Assembly (NCBI RefSeq): GCF_013343715.1
Contig: NZ_JABUNR010000005.1
Coordinates: 171,859-235,858, forward strand
Direction of reading: 5' to 3'
DNA: 64,000 nucleotides
Origin: Mesobacillus harenae
GTDB lineage: Bacteria; Bacillota; Bacilli; Bacillales; Cytobacillaceae
Position numbers and translations under genes: made by a program. Positions within the stretch are counted from its first letter, which is position 1, and each line of letters opens with the position of its first letter. Under the pieces are notes generated by a model. It made no database searches. It saw only the letters and a list, made by a program, of their open reading frames with translations, and had not been told where the DNA came from. This document shows, piece after piece, positions 44,805 to 53,237 of this stretch.

Positions 44805-46493
44805 TTATAGTGCTTTATACAAATAAATTTTCCATGCTGATTCATTTGACTCGAACACCTTTTCTAAAGAAAGCTTATTGTCCGCAGCATTATCAATAGG
44901 AATGGACGAAAATATATGCGTACCTCCCATTTCTTTAAATGCCTCGATGTTAAGCTCTAAATTCTTTAAGGTTTTCTTTGAGTTCTTTTTAAACATATAA
45001 TGCTTTCCGAGTTCATCAGTGAAAATATAGCAGCGACCGCCCCATTCATCAAAGTACGTCCTGATTCTCTTATTCTTTGCCAGTTCTTTTTCAATTATTT
45101 TCCGAAATTGATATTTATAGGTTAAAGGATAGAAATTATTATAGGTGTCGAGCGTATAAAAGCCGTTATACTGTGCGATTGCAGGGTGAATCCCAATACT
45201 CACTACCCTGTATTCCTCCTGTGGTTTCCCTATAAAGGTTTTCACTTCTGAGAATTGCTCTTCAGCATAAAACTCCTTAAATGTGGGTTTATTTTGAAAA
45301 AGAATCTCCTCGTTAAAAAACAGCATGACAACGACCTGGGCAATAGCCAAGTAAGGTACTGCTTTTTTCCAGATACCTCCCCTTAACCAAAATATTTTCA
45401 GGCCAAGCGCAAACAAAACATAAATAACGAGCGGCCGCAAAAAATGATAACGGGCAAAGTTAAACGTATCTAGAAAATGAAAGCGTTCGGTAAGGGGGAG
45501 CCACCCTTTAAAGAACCAAAAGGCATACCATGCAGACAGCGCGATATTTAGCCAAAAGAGAAAAACAAACACTTTCTCTTGTTTCCAAAGCTGTTTTTTA
45601 ATAACAATATAAAATGCAAAAAGCGTGACCGGTAAAATAACGAATGTATGCATAGTCGCGACATGGTGATGACCGAGCACATAATTTTTAAAGGTAAGCC
45701 TAACTGAATGCCAAAAGGTAAGCCGAGCATGAAAATACTCGTCCCGGCTATTTGGTTCATGATCAAATAAAAAGGAATAGAAAAGCCGATATTCCACTAT
45801 CATGAAAATGATCGTCATATAAGCAATTGAGAAAAGGAATGGTAAATTCCAATCTTTTTTCCTAATTAAATCAACTAGCCAAAAAATGCCCATCGCACTC
45901 AAAAAAAAGAAGAACCCGAGTACAATGCTTGCATATAAAGGGAGCAAAGTAAGAACGAGATAATTCACCCATGATCTTTCTCCATTTCGGATGTTCAGGA
46001 AAGCCCATAGCGCAAGCGGCATTCCAAGTGTACTCAGCATTCCGGAAGGCCAAAAAGGAGTCATTGCAAACGCAAGGCTAACAGCAATTCGAAATAAGGC
46101 CCAGTCAGGTTGAGGAGTAAAGTGTTTTTTTAACAGCAAAAACATTCCTAAGAATGCAACCACTCTTGTAATGGTTTGGCTAAGTGCATAAGCAATCATC
46201 GTCGGAAAAAGCGCGTACAGCCAGACAATAAGGCTGAGTTCGGTTCCGAATGCGTTTCTTTGGAGCTCACCATTAATAATCTGCGGGATCCTTGCATCAA
46301 CAGCACCCGTCATGGCACCGCTGTTCGCCAGTACCTCGTACCAGGCAAGGTTGGAATCCAAGTTATCATGCACCCGAATATGAGCATTTTCCCCTAAAAC
46401 AAACAGCGGAGCTACAAACAAACCTAAAACAATCAGAGCAAAAACAAGGAGTCTTTGCTCTTTTTTATTTTCTATCGAAAACACATCCAACAC
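44805..46493 (-). CDS. DUF6044 (YkoS-like) polytopic membrane protein, probable GT-C transferase
   Basis: 562 residues with about eleven helices (15-395) and an outside C-terminal domain (about 400-560). Early segment VLGENAHIRVHDNLDSNLAW carries a conserved Asp-rich outside loop, as in GT-C transferases that take sugars from lipid carriers. I associate it with B. subtilis YkoS, encoded next to the glycosyltransferase YkoT. As first gene of the operon (18 bases before the GT2 gene) it is likely the final transferase that puts the sugar on a teichoic acid or other acceptor. Acceptor unknown. Confidence 0.78.
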   Translation of the reverse strand: MLDVFSIENKKEQRLLVFALIVLGLFVAPLFVLGENAHIRVHDNLDSNLAWYEVLANSGAMTGAVDARIPQIINGELQRNAFGTELSLIVWLYALFPTMIAYALSQTITRVVAFLGMFLLLKKHFTPQPDWALFRIAVSLAFAMTPFWPSGMLSTLGMPLALWAFLNIRNGERSWVNYLVLTLLPLYASIVLGFFFFLSAMGIFWLVDLIRKKDWNLPFLFSIAYMTIIFMIVEYRLFYSFLFDHEPNSRDEYFHARLTFWHSVRLTFKNYVLGHHHVATMHTFVILPVTLFAFYIVIKKQLWKQEKVFVFLFWLNIALSAWYAFWFFKGWLPLTERFHFLDTFNFARYHFLRPLVIYVLFALGLKIFWLRGGIWKKAVPYLAIAQVVVMLFFNEEILFQNKPTFKEFYAEEQFSEVKTFIGKPQEEYRVVSIGIHPAIAQYNGFYTLDTYNNFYPLTYKYQFRKIIEKELAKNKRIRTYFDEWGGRCYIFTDELGKHYMFKKNSKKTLKNLELNIEAFKEMGGTHIFSSIPIDNAADNKLSLEKVFESNESAWKIYLYKAL

Positions 46494-46698
46494 CTCATTA
46501 ATAAAACAAAGAGCAACAATACTAAGAAAAACAGCACACTTTTAATAGCAGCCAGTTTTAAGGTTTGCAGATTTACTGAAATCTATTCCTAGTTTGTAAA
46601 AATCCCCCTGCTGGCTAATTTTTGATATAAATCAACCTGGGAAAGACATATATATATAAGCAATAGATGGAATTGTTGAAGAAAGGGGGCAGACTGTC

Positions 46699-47571
46699 CT
46701 GATAAAAAAAGCCGTTATCCCTGCTGCCGGGCTTGGAACAAGGTTCCTGCCAGCCACAAAGGCGCAGCCAAAAGAAATGCTTCCTATCGTCGATAAGCCA
46801 ACCATTCAGTATATTATTGAAGAAGCTGTCCAGTCTGGGATTGAAGATATTATTATTGTTACAGGACGGAACAAGCGCGCAATTGAAGATCATTTTGATA
46901 AATCTATTGAGCTTGAACTGCTGCTACAACGAACTGGGAAACAAGAAATGTATAAAATCGTAAATGACATCTCAACAATGGTAGATATTCACTATGTAAG
47001 GCAAAAAGAACCCCTTGGTCTCGGCCATGCTGTACTTTGTGCAAAGAAGTTTATCGGCCATGAACCCTTTGCGGTTTTGCTTGGTGATGATATTGTTGAC
47101 AGTGAGGTCCCAGCCTTACAACAGATGATTCAAAAGTATAATCAGGTACAGGCCGCTATTCTCGGCTGCCATGAAGTGCCTGCAGCCGATGTTACCAAAT
47201 ACGGGATTGTCCAATATGATCAATGTGTAAATGAACTTTATAATGTTAACCGGCTCGTGGAAAAGCCCTCGGTTAAGTCAGCTCCGTCAACCCAGGCAAT
47301 CATTGGCCGATACATCCTCCCTCCGGAGGTATTTGATTTGCTGGAAGGAGTAGCACCGGATAAAAAGGGAGAAATCCAACTAACCGATGCGCTGGACCAA
47401 ATCCTTCAATACCAGTCAGTCTATTCCTATATTATTAAGGGGAACCGCTATGATGTCGGAGATAAGTTCGGCTTCTTAAAGGCATCAATCGAGTTTGCTC
47501 TAAAGCGTCCAGAACTAAAGGATCAGCTACAACTGTATCTGAATCAGCTTGTCAAAAATTTAAGAAACTGA
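46699..47571 (+). CDS. galU: UTP-glucose-1-phosphate uridylyltransferase, non-canonical start
   Basis: Makes UDP-glucose from UTP and glucose-1-phosphate; needed for glycolipid and teichoic acid sugars. Similarity to GtaB/GalU/YngB runs from AVIPAAGLGTRFLPATKAQP through KEMLPIVDKPTIQYIIEEAV to GKRYDVGDKFGFLKASIEFA-like text (here GNRYDVGDKFGF). The first in-frame ATG is at 46777, inside the conserved P-loop region, so it cannot be the real start. CTG at 46699, with AAAGGGGG nine bases upstream, gives a 290-residue protein of normal family length (about 290). ATA at 46702 is an alternative. Lies divergently from the glycosylation operon. Confidence 0.82.
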   Translation: MIKKAVIPAAGLGTRFLPATKAQPKEMLPIVDKPTIQYIIEEAVQSGIEDIIIVTGRNKRAIEDHFDKSIELELLLQRTGKQEMYKIVNDISTMVDIHYVRQKEPLGLGHAVLCAKKFIGHEPFAVLLGDDIVDSEVPALQQMIQKYNQVQAAILGCHEVPAADVTKYGIVQYDQCVNELYNVNRLVEKPSVKSAPSTQAIIGRYILPPEVFDLLEGVAPDKKGEIQLTDALDQILQYQSVYSYIIKGNRYDVGDKFGFLKASIEFALKRPELKDQLQLYLNQLVKNLRN

Positions 47572-47614
47572 AGTCAGGTTAAAAGATTGCTTCCTACTCT
47601 TAACCTAAAGTTCG

Positions 47615-47645
47615 AAAAAGGACACTGCCAATTAAGGCAGTGTCC
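47615..47645. terminator. Left copy of a terminator-like palindrome
   Basis: GGACACTGCC (47620-47629), AATTAA, GGCAGTGTCC (47636-47645), preceded by AAAAA. The identical palindrome recurs at 48938-48963 followed by TTTT. Together they are what remains of a bidirectional terminator that an IS element entered; after insertion each half is completed by the matching IS end. Confidence 0.75.
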
Positions 47646-47718
47646 CAGACTGTAGACAAACTCGATGGAAATACAGCTTGTCTACAGTCATTTTTTGTTT
47701 GGTGGAAAAATGGGGGCT

Positions 47719-47910
47719 GTTGATTTCCGTTCCAGGCGCTTCGCTTTCCGCGGGGCTGGCGGTGAGCCTCCTCGCCGTTGGCGTCTGCGGGGTCTCACCT
47801 GTCCAGCTGATCCCGCAGGACTTTGATTGGGCATCCTCGAATTTGCCCACGCACGAAGGAAATGCGATAGCATTTTCGAGGAGTCTACGCGCCTTTCCAC
47901 TCCAATCAAC
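47719..47910. repeat. GC-rich repeat element inside the IS
   Basis: About 190 bases with much higher GC than the surroundings, beginning GTTGATTTCCGTTCCAGGCG and ending CTTTCCACTCCAATCAAC; the outermost seven bases GTTGATT are inverted at the other end. It contains a run of GCGGGG/CCCGC palindromes and a 57-base AT-richer insert (about 47823-47878). I recall very similar sequences dispersed in many Bacillaceae genomes, but a search would be needed. It replaced or disrupted the transposase 5' end. Confidence 0.6.
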
Positions 47911-48028
47911 AGGACTTCTAAATTTAACGTGGAGGTAAACATAAGTCTATTTTAAAATAGATTCAATATACCTTTGGCATCCGTTCCAGGCGCCAGACCA
48001 TTGCCAAAGTAGAGACGAACATGGCTAC

Positions 48029-48838
48029 CGCTGGTTTTTGGGTTATGGATTCCATGATAAAGTGCCCCACTTCTCTACCTTCGGGAAGAATTACGAACGC
48101 CTTTTTAAAGACACCGATTGGTTTGAACAGATCTTCTATCGAATTCTTAAGACCGCAGCTGATAAGAAGCTTATTAGTGCTGAACATGTCTTTATGATTT
48201 GTCCTGGGTACAATCGTGACACCTGGTAACACACATGATAGATTGATCCTTGAGCCGCTGGTAGAACAAGTGATAGAGAAAGTCGGAAAGCTTAATGCCG
48301 TTGCGGCCGACGCAGCCTAAAAACCTCCAGCCATTACGAAGTTTTTGTTAGAAAATGAAATGACTCCGACTTTGCCTTATACCCAACCAAGAACGAAGGA
48401 CGGATTTTCCGTAAATATGACTATGTATACAACGAATTCTATGACTGTTATTTGTGTCCTGCCGGTGAGGTCCTAAAGTATTCGACCACGACTAAAGAGG
48501 GGTATCGATAAATCCCCCAAACAAATCTGCGCAACCTGCCCGTTTTTAGCGCAATGTACAGAAGGAAGGACCCTCAAAAGGTGGTAACTCGACATAGCTG
48601 ACAGGAGTATGTGGAAGAAGCAGACCACTTGAGTCACAAACCAGAAGTAAAAGAAATCTATGCGAAGCGTAAGGAAACCATTGAGCGTGTATTCACAGAT
48701 GCAAAAGAAAAGCATGGCATGCGTTGGACAACCCTAAGGGGACTTAAAAAATTGTCGATGAAGGCGATGCTTACTTTCACTGCCCTGAACCTGAAGAAGA
48801 TAGCCAACTGGACTTGGAGAAGTCCAGTAATGGCCTAA
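48029..48838 (+). pseudogene. IS1182-family transposase remnant
   Basis: Three disjoint reading frames carry IS1182 transposase pieces. First YGFHDKVPHFSTFGKNYERL then DTDWFEQIFYRILKTAADKK (to about 48200), breaking off at EHVF, just before the catalytic ...DSTHVKA region. Then KYDYVYNEFYDCYLCPAGEV-like text at about 48410-48500, and finally ETIERVFTDAKEKHGMRWTT and LRGLKKLSMKAMLTFTALNL to the TAA at 48836. The N-terminal quarter and most of the central catalytic part are lost. Dead gene. Confidence 0.85.
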
Positions 48839-48971
48839 AAGTAAAGCGAAGAGAGTCTATTTTCCTTGAAAAATCAGATAAAATCCAAAAAGGGGTCCGG
48901 AATGAGACCATTCCGAACCCCTTTTGTCGACAAACTGGGACACTGCCAATTAAGGCAGTGTCCTTTTGAGT

Positions 48972-49685
48972 TTATTGGAAATCAAAATCATCGTATCCTG
49001 TTAGGGAATCCATGTGGCTGGCAACCATAGCAATGATCGTGCTTGCCTCTTCCTTTGTAAAAATAAAGTTTGATTCATCTTTTATAAGCTCATCATCTTC
49101 GGTCCAGATACGGTTTACACGGCGTAGGACACCGTCGCCTGTCTCATCGATAACACCGAATTGATATGTTACTTCAACCTCATCTTCCTGCATGAAAGCT
49201 GTAACTTCAGGTGTTTGCCACTCAACATCAATTTCCTCGAGGACATCCCCTGTATGGTCTGTTGTTTCTGCTACATAATATTCCTCTTCGTCGTCCTCCA
49301 CGTCACCATCATCGTCGAATTCAAATGTGTCATCATCATCAACGTCGACCTCTACATAAATCTCATCATCGTCTCCATTCATAAAATCATGGAAATTTTC
49401 ATGAACAGCATCCACAATGTCCTCAATATCAGGAAGGATTGTTCTAGACGGCTGATCCAGATCTATATCGTAAGTTTCCATATAAAATTCCTCATTATGC
49501 GGGTCAAACAAAAGCGTACTAAAGTATTCTCTGTCATCATCTTCGGTTTCAACAAAGAATTCAATACGTGGATGTTTCGCGCTGCGGTCTATGGACATAA
49601 GCCCAACCTGATCGTATTTATCACAAATTGATTCCAAATGATCCTGAAGCTCTACAGTCACACGGTCAAACCATTCTAAAGTCAT
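48972..49685 (-). CDS. Very acidic conserved hypothetical protein
   Basis: 237 residues. N-terminal soluble domain (1-95) MTLEWFDRVTVELQDHLESI resembling a ligand-binding alpha/beta unit; a central stretch (about 100-145) is almost only Asp and Glu (DVDDDDTFEFDDDGDVEDDE); and a C-terminal domain (150-235) holds VTYQFGVIDETGDGVLRRVN. The N- and C-parts look like independent folds joined by the acidic linker. ATG at 49685 with GAAAGGAAGGG upstream. Its terminator is the right copy of the palindrome at 48938-48963, split off by the IS insertion. Function unknown. Confidence 0.75.
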   Translation of the reverse strand: MTLEWFDRVTVELQDHLESICDKYDQVGLMSIDRSAKHPRIEFFVETEDDDREYFSTLLFDPHNEEFYMETYDIDLDQPSRTILPDIEDIVDAVHENFHDFMNGDDDEIYVEVDVDDDDTFEFDDDGDVEDDEEEYYVAETTDHTGDVLEEIDVEWQTPEVTAFMQEDEVEVTYQFGVIDETGDGVLRRVNRIWTEDDELIKDESNFIFTKEEASTIIAMVASHMDSLTGYDDFDFQ

Positions 49686-50048
49686 TACATCCCTTCCTTT
49701 CAAGGTTATCGATTATATTGTTTCCAGATAGGTTAATCTTGTTCATGGCAGATTAAACCAACTTTGCTTGACTACTATATACACTCTCTTATAAAGCGAT
49801 GTATATAGGCAGATTTACCTTCTTCTAAATCCAAACTATTTGTTTTTGTGTCAACTTATTGACACAATTGCCCACAAAGACAGAAACGTCACTCTACTTG
49901 GGAGCCGCATCATACCTGACTTTTATACATTCTATTTTTAAACCTTATAAGATTTCATTAAATTACCATATATCTTATTACTATAGACCTATTTATAATA
50001 GGATTTAGTATTCTATAATGAAAGTATCTTCCTAAGGAGTTGAATTAT
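49686..50048. other. Intergenic region upstream of FtsH paralog
   Basis: 363 bases with a perfect palindrome at 49846-49867 and no gene. The palindrome lies about 180 bases before the FtsH-paralog start and 160 bases before the divergent acidic-protein start. Confidence 0.55.
49846..49867. promoter_or_regulatory. Perfect 9-base inverted repeat, possible operator
   Basis: TTGTGTCAA, CTTA, TTGACACAA. The arms are perfect and there is no T-tract, so an operator between two divergent promoters is more likely than a terminator. Regulator unknown. Confidence 0.4.
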
Positions 50049-51794
50049 TTGAAATCGATTTCTAAAAAAATGTCGAAGATTCTACCACTGCTTGCAGTGC
50101 TACTTATAGTCGCCGCTGCGACAACCATATATTTTGCAAAAAATTCAAATGATGCCTTAACCATTCCTTTCTCAAGCATGGCTGATAAGATAGAAAGCTT
50201 GAATAATTCTCCTGTTTCTCTAAACGAAAGCTATGACGGTACTCTAACTTTGACAACTAACGAGGGTGTGTTCGTGTCACATGTACCACCTAATAGCCAA
50301 GTTGTCGATAAGCTTGTTGAAACAAATAATGTTTCCTATTCTTACTCGAGCAGCAGCAAAAATGCCACCTGGGTTATGGGTGGAATCGTAATTCTGCTGA
50401 TTGCTGCTGGAGTCATGATCCAACGGAAAGCTAAGGGCGGAATTGGCCTTAACAAAATGAAAAACGGGCTTTCTAAAGCAAAACCGCTTCCAAATATCAC
50501 ACTCGATGATGTCGGTGGATTGCAGGATGAAATGAAAGAAGAAATCATGCAGACACTTTCAATTTTAAAAGAACCTGAGCGGGCAGCTAAGTTAGGTATT
50601 AAGCCTCCTAAAGGCGTGCTTTTATATGGACCTCCAGGAACAGGTAAAACGCTGCTGGCCCAAGCAATCGCTCGTGAATTAAATGCTTCTTTTTACTCGA
50701 CAAGCGGGTCTGCATTTAATGAAATGTTTATCGGTGTCGGTGCATCACGCGTTAGAGACTTATTCCAAAATGCCCGGAAATCCGAAGGGCCAGCTGTTGT
50801 ATTTATTGATGAAGTTGACGCGCTTGCCGGTAAGCGGAAGCCTCATGGCGGTGAAGAAGGTGAAAAAACGTTAACAGAATTGCTTGTACAGCTTGACGGC
50901 GGACACCCTAATGACGGCATTCTGTTTATTGCAGCTACAAACCGGAAGGATATGCTTGATGATGCCTTCCTTCGCCCCGGCCGTCTTGATTTTTCTTTTA
51001 ATATTCCTCTTCCTGATAAAAGCGGACGAAGAGAAATTATTGAAATTCATACGAAAGGGAAGATGCTTGAGCATACTGTCCTTTCTTCGCTTGATGATCT
51101 AGCTGAAAGCACATCCGGCTTCTCCGGTGCTGAGTTGAACTCCTTGTTTGAAACAGCAAGCAGGCGAGCCGTCCGAAATGGCCAGGAGACAATTACCAGA
51201 GCGGATCTTGATTATGCGTTAGACCGTACCATTCTCGGAAGCACATCTCGTGCCCTCCAGGATTATGATACGAAGCGAAGAGTTGCTATCCATGAAGCCG
51301 GCCATGCTTTAGTCTCAGCGGTTACTAAGCCAGGCTCAGTTAGAAAAGCAACGATCATACCGCGGGGACAGGCACTAGGTTATGTTGCCCCAATCCCTAA
51401 GGAAATGCATCTATCAACAGCCAGCGAGTTGCTGGATCAGATTGCGATGATTTTGGCAGGCGGTGTTGCTGAACGCTTTATTCTCGGAGAACACAGCATC
51501 GGTGTCAGCGGCGATGTTCAGCAGGCCAAACATATGATTGAGCGTATGGTTGATACCGGCCTCTTGCAGGATGGATTCACGCTAACGTTTAGCAAGCAAG
51601 ACCGAGATGTAAAAATGCAGCAGCTATTTGGCGAAGCTTTAGAGAAAGCTGAGCTTATAATCAAATCTAACCACCTTCAATTTGACCAATTGGTTCAGTC
51701 CCTTCTTGATAAAGAGACACTCGAGGGTACAGAAATTGAAGAAATTGTAACAAATAAAGTGTTCGCTGAAGTGGAAGAGCTAGCTCTGGCGTAA
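50049..51794 (+). CDS. FtsH-like AAA+ zinc protease, short paralog
   Basis: Membrane-bound ATP-dependent protease of 581 residues, shorter than housekeeping FtsH (about 637). Two membrane helices (about 10-30 and 105-125) flank an 75-residue outside loop. The AAA domain has Walker A GPPGTGKT near residue 193-200, Walker B VVFIDEVDALAG and second-region homology FLRPGRLDFSFNIP; the peptidase has HEAGH near 414-418 and the third zinc ligand in SGDVQQAKH. It lacks the long C-terminal tail. TTG at 50049 sits nine bases after AAGGAG; the TTG at 50040 is too close. Housekeeping ftsH normally lies near hprT, which is absent here, so this is probably a second copy with a special client set. Confidence 0.88.
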   Translation: MKSISKKMSKILPLLAVLLIVAAATTIYFAKNSNDALTIPFSSMADKIESLNNSPVSLNESYDGTLTLTTNEGVFVSHVPPNSQVVDKLVETNNVSYSYSSSSKNATWVMGGIVILLIAAGVMIQRKAKGGIGLNKMKNGLSKAKPLPNITLDDVGGLQDEMKEEIMQTLSILKEPERAAKLGIKPPKGVLLYGPPGTGKTLLAQAIARELNASFYSTSGSAFNEMFIGVGASRVRDLFQNARKSEGPAVVFIDEVDALAGKRKPHGGEEGEKTLTELLVQLDGGHPNDGILFIAATNRKDMLDDAFLRPGRLDFSFNIPLPDKSGRREIIEIHTKGKMLEHTVLSSLDDLAESTSGFSGAELNSLFETASRRAVRNGQETITRADLDYALDRTILGSTSRALQDYDTKRRVAIHEAGHALVSAVTKPGSVRKATIIPRGQALGYVAPIPKEMHLSTASELLDQIAMILAGGVAERFILGEHSIGVSGDVQQAKHMIERMVDTGLLQDGFTLTFSKQDRDVKMQQLFGEALEKAELIIKSNHLQFDQLVQSLLDKETLEGTEIEEIVTNKVFAEVEELALA

Positions 51795-51806
51795 CAATAA
51801 GCTAAT

Positions 51807-51843
51807 AAAAAGGATGCATGCCTCTTGGCGTGCATCCTTTTTT
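51807..51843 (+). terminator. Terminator of FtsH paralog
   Basis: AAAAGGATGCATGC pairs with GCGTGCATCCTTTT (one mismatch), then TTT. Confidence 0.88.
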
Positions 51844-51928
51844 ATGTGAAAAACCAAAAGAGCCTTCATAAAAGACAACCTGTATCATACATTTAAATGA
51901 CAATGTTGTTATGAAAGGATTGATCGTG

Positions 51929-52276
51929 ATGTCTCATAAAAATAATATAAAACCCGCCTTCTTCTTAATTCTTCTGTTAGGATTTACTGCTTATCTTGAA
52001 TCCCCCTATTCTTTTATTCATAGTGACTATGCGCTATTTAGCAGCGTACCAACGGCCTCAGTACCCGAATATCAGATGCCTTCCTCTAACGGCCCTGAGC
52101 TGGAATGGATTAAAGAAAAGGAAGAAATCGTTAATGGATATATGGTTGAGACGTATCGCGAATTCGAAATCAGTAAAGACGCCAGTGGGATGATTACTAA
52201 GAAAGAGCCAACTAATAACTATGATTATATCCGTTATAAAGTAGACAGCCCATCCAAGAAATCGGATGTTCAGTAA
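51929..52276 (+). CDS. Small protein with N-terminal membrane anchor (115 aa)
   Basis: MSHKNNIKPAFFLILLLGFT gives a single hydrophobic helix (residues 9-25), then an outside or cytoplasmic polar tail of 85 residues with EEIVNGYMVETYREFEISKD and a DYIRYKVDSP strand. I prefer the ATG at 51929 (AAAGGA nine bases upstream) over 51911. No family recognised. It stands after the FtsH terminator, so it has its own promoter. Confidence 0.62.
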   Translation: MSHKNNIKPAFFLILLLGFTAYLESPYSFIHSDYALFSSVPTASVPEYQMPSSNGPELEWIKEKEEIVNGYMVETYREFEISKDASGMITKKEPTNNYDYIRYKVDSPSKKSDVQ

Positions 52277-52377
52277 AGGAATCCGCTACCTGAAAATTAA
52301 AAGCTTTCTTTCTGAATAATGACCCTTTAACTGGTGAGACTACGTTATGGAACAACCTAAAGAAATGAGGGAACATT

Positions 52378-52668
52378 ATGAAAGAAGTACTGGAGCATGC
52401 CAAGGAATTGCTGGAAGCTTCCTTTGACCACCCGAATGACGGCAGCATAGACCAGTGCATCGCGGAGCTTGCACGTGCCAAAGAGTCAGCTGGATATAAA
52501 GGCACCATGATTTCAGACGTTATTAATTCCTTAGAAAATGCCAGGAATGCCAGTGTGCAGCTTGAGAACGCCGGTGATATTTCTGCAACCAATGCTTATG
52601 CAGAGGCACATCGAGCGTTGGAACAGGCCATTAATTCATATACCAATTTTAATAATGATCCTTTTTAA
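52378..52668 (+). CDS. Small helical protein (96 aa)
   Basis: MKEVLEHAKELLEASFDHPN opens an all-helical soluble protein with heptad-like Ala/Leu spacing (residues 40-85, SLENARNASVQLENAGDISA). Likely a two-helix coiled bundle. GAGGG lies eight bases before the ATG and a terminator follows. Not recognised. It may pair with the upstream membrane protein gene (102-base gap). Confidence 0.68.
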   Translation: MKEVLEHAKELLEASFDHPNDGSIDQCIAELARAKESAGYKGTMISDVINSLENARNASVQLENAGDISATNAYAEAHRALEQAINSYTNFNNDPF

Positions 52669-52692
52669 GCAGGCGCCTTTATGCCTGTTTTT
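52669..52692 (+). terminator. Short intrinsic terminator
   Basis: GCAGGC/GCCTGT stem (one G-U), loop of eight, five T, directly after the stop. Confidence 0.75.
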
Positions 52693-52706
52693 CTAATTCT
52701 CAAGAC

Positions 52707-53237
52707 CTATCCTTTTTCCTTTGGAAGATTTTCATAAGCCAATTTTAAAATGATTTCTTTATGTACGGGATACTTTTTAAGAAGTTCTTTTTGTGTAAAT
52801 AGTTCAAAATCTTGAAAATCAAAACCAGGTGAAACCATGCACCCGACTAGAGAAAAGGAGTCAGTTTTATCAACAGTTGAACCGAAGATAGAATTCTTTG
52901 GGACAACAAGCTGCGGTACTTCCCCATTTTCAAGATCTAACCCTAGTTTGGCCTGTTTGTATTTTCCTTGCTCATCAATTATATGAACCGTAAGAGGGCT
53001 CCCTGCATGGAAGTACCAGAGTTCATCTGATTTAAGACGGTGGAAATGGGATTGGTCATCTGATTTTAATAAGAAATATATGCTGGTGTACAGCAATCTT
53101 CGCCCCGAAAAGCCAATTGTTAATTCACTGTCAGTTACCTGTTCTTTTGACCTGAAGGTACTCCGGTAGAAACCACCTTCAGGATGGGCCGTAAGATCAA
53201 GATTTTTAATCCAATAATCAGGATTGCTAGATTTCAT
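52707..53237 (-). CDS. Cupin domain protein (DUF985/cupin_5)
   Basis: 176-residue single cupin. Visible motifs are LDLTAHPEGGFYRSTFRS, SIYFLLKSDDQSHFHRLKSD (metal His pair), ELWYFHAGSPLTVHI and MVSPGFDFQDFELFT at the C-terminus. The family includes YML079-type proteins with a sugar-like pocket; no enzyme activity is established. Convergent with the helical protein gene at 52378-52668 and monocistronic. Confidence 0.87.
   Translation of the reverse strand: MKSSNPDYWIKNLDLTAHPEGGFYRSTFRSKEQVTDSELTIGFSGRRLLYTSIYFLLKSDDQSHFHRLKSDELWYFHAGSPLTVHIIDEQGKYKQAKLGLDLENGEVPQLVVPKNSIFGSTVDKTDSFSLVGCMVSPGFDFQDFELFTQKELLKKYPVHKEIILKLAYENLPKEKG

Larger units (their letters stand above)
47636..48947 (+). mobile_element. 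Decayed IS1182-like insertion sequence
   Basis: 1312 bases bounded by inverted repeats GGCAGTGTCCCAG (47636-47648 and 48935-48947, inverted), with a further partial match over TGTNGACAAA. Both sides carry the direct repeat AATTAA (47630-47635 and 48948-48953). The interior holds a broken transposase (48029-48838) and an unrelated GC-rich repeat (47719-47910) where the 5' part of the gene should be. A stretch after the transposase forms a hairpin GGGGTCCGGAATG...CATTCCGAACCCC. The element is not able to move by itself. Confidence 0.85.

Noticed and set aside
46700..46780. A one-base frameshift in the galU-type gene upstream of the first ATG
   Set aside because: Careful counting shows GCC at 46711 is in frame with the ATG at 46777, and the conserved motif is continuous. 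The oddity is only the start codon.
47632..47942. Protein-coding frames in the GC-rich stretch
   Set aside because: Open frames on both strands here follow from high GC and few stops in a repeat; they have no RBS and encode low-complexity Arg/Pro/Ser text.
49161..49631. A plus-strand frame of 156 codons inside the acidic protein gene
   Set aside because: It is the antisense shadow of the Asp/Glu-rich coding region (GAT/GAA read backwards gives Ile/Val/Phe) and has no RBS.
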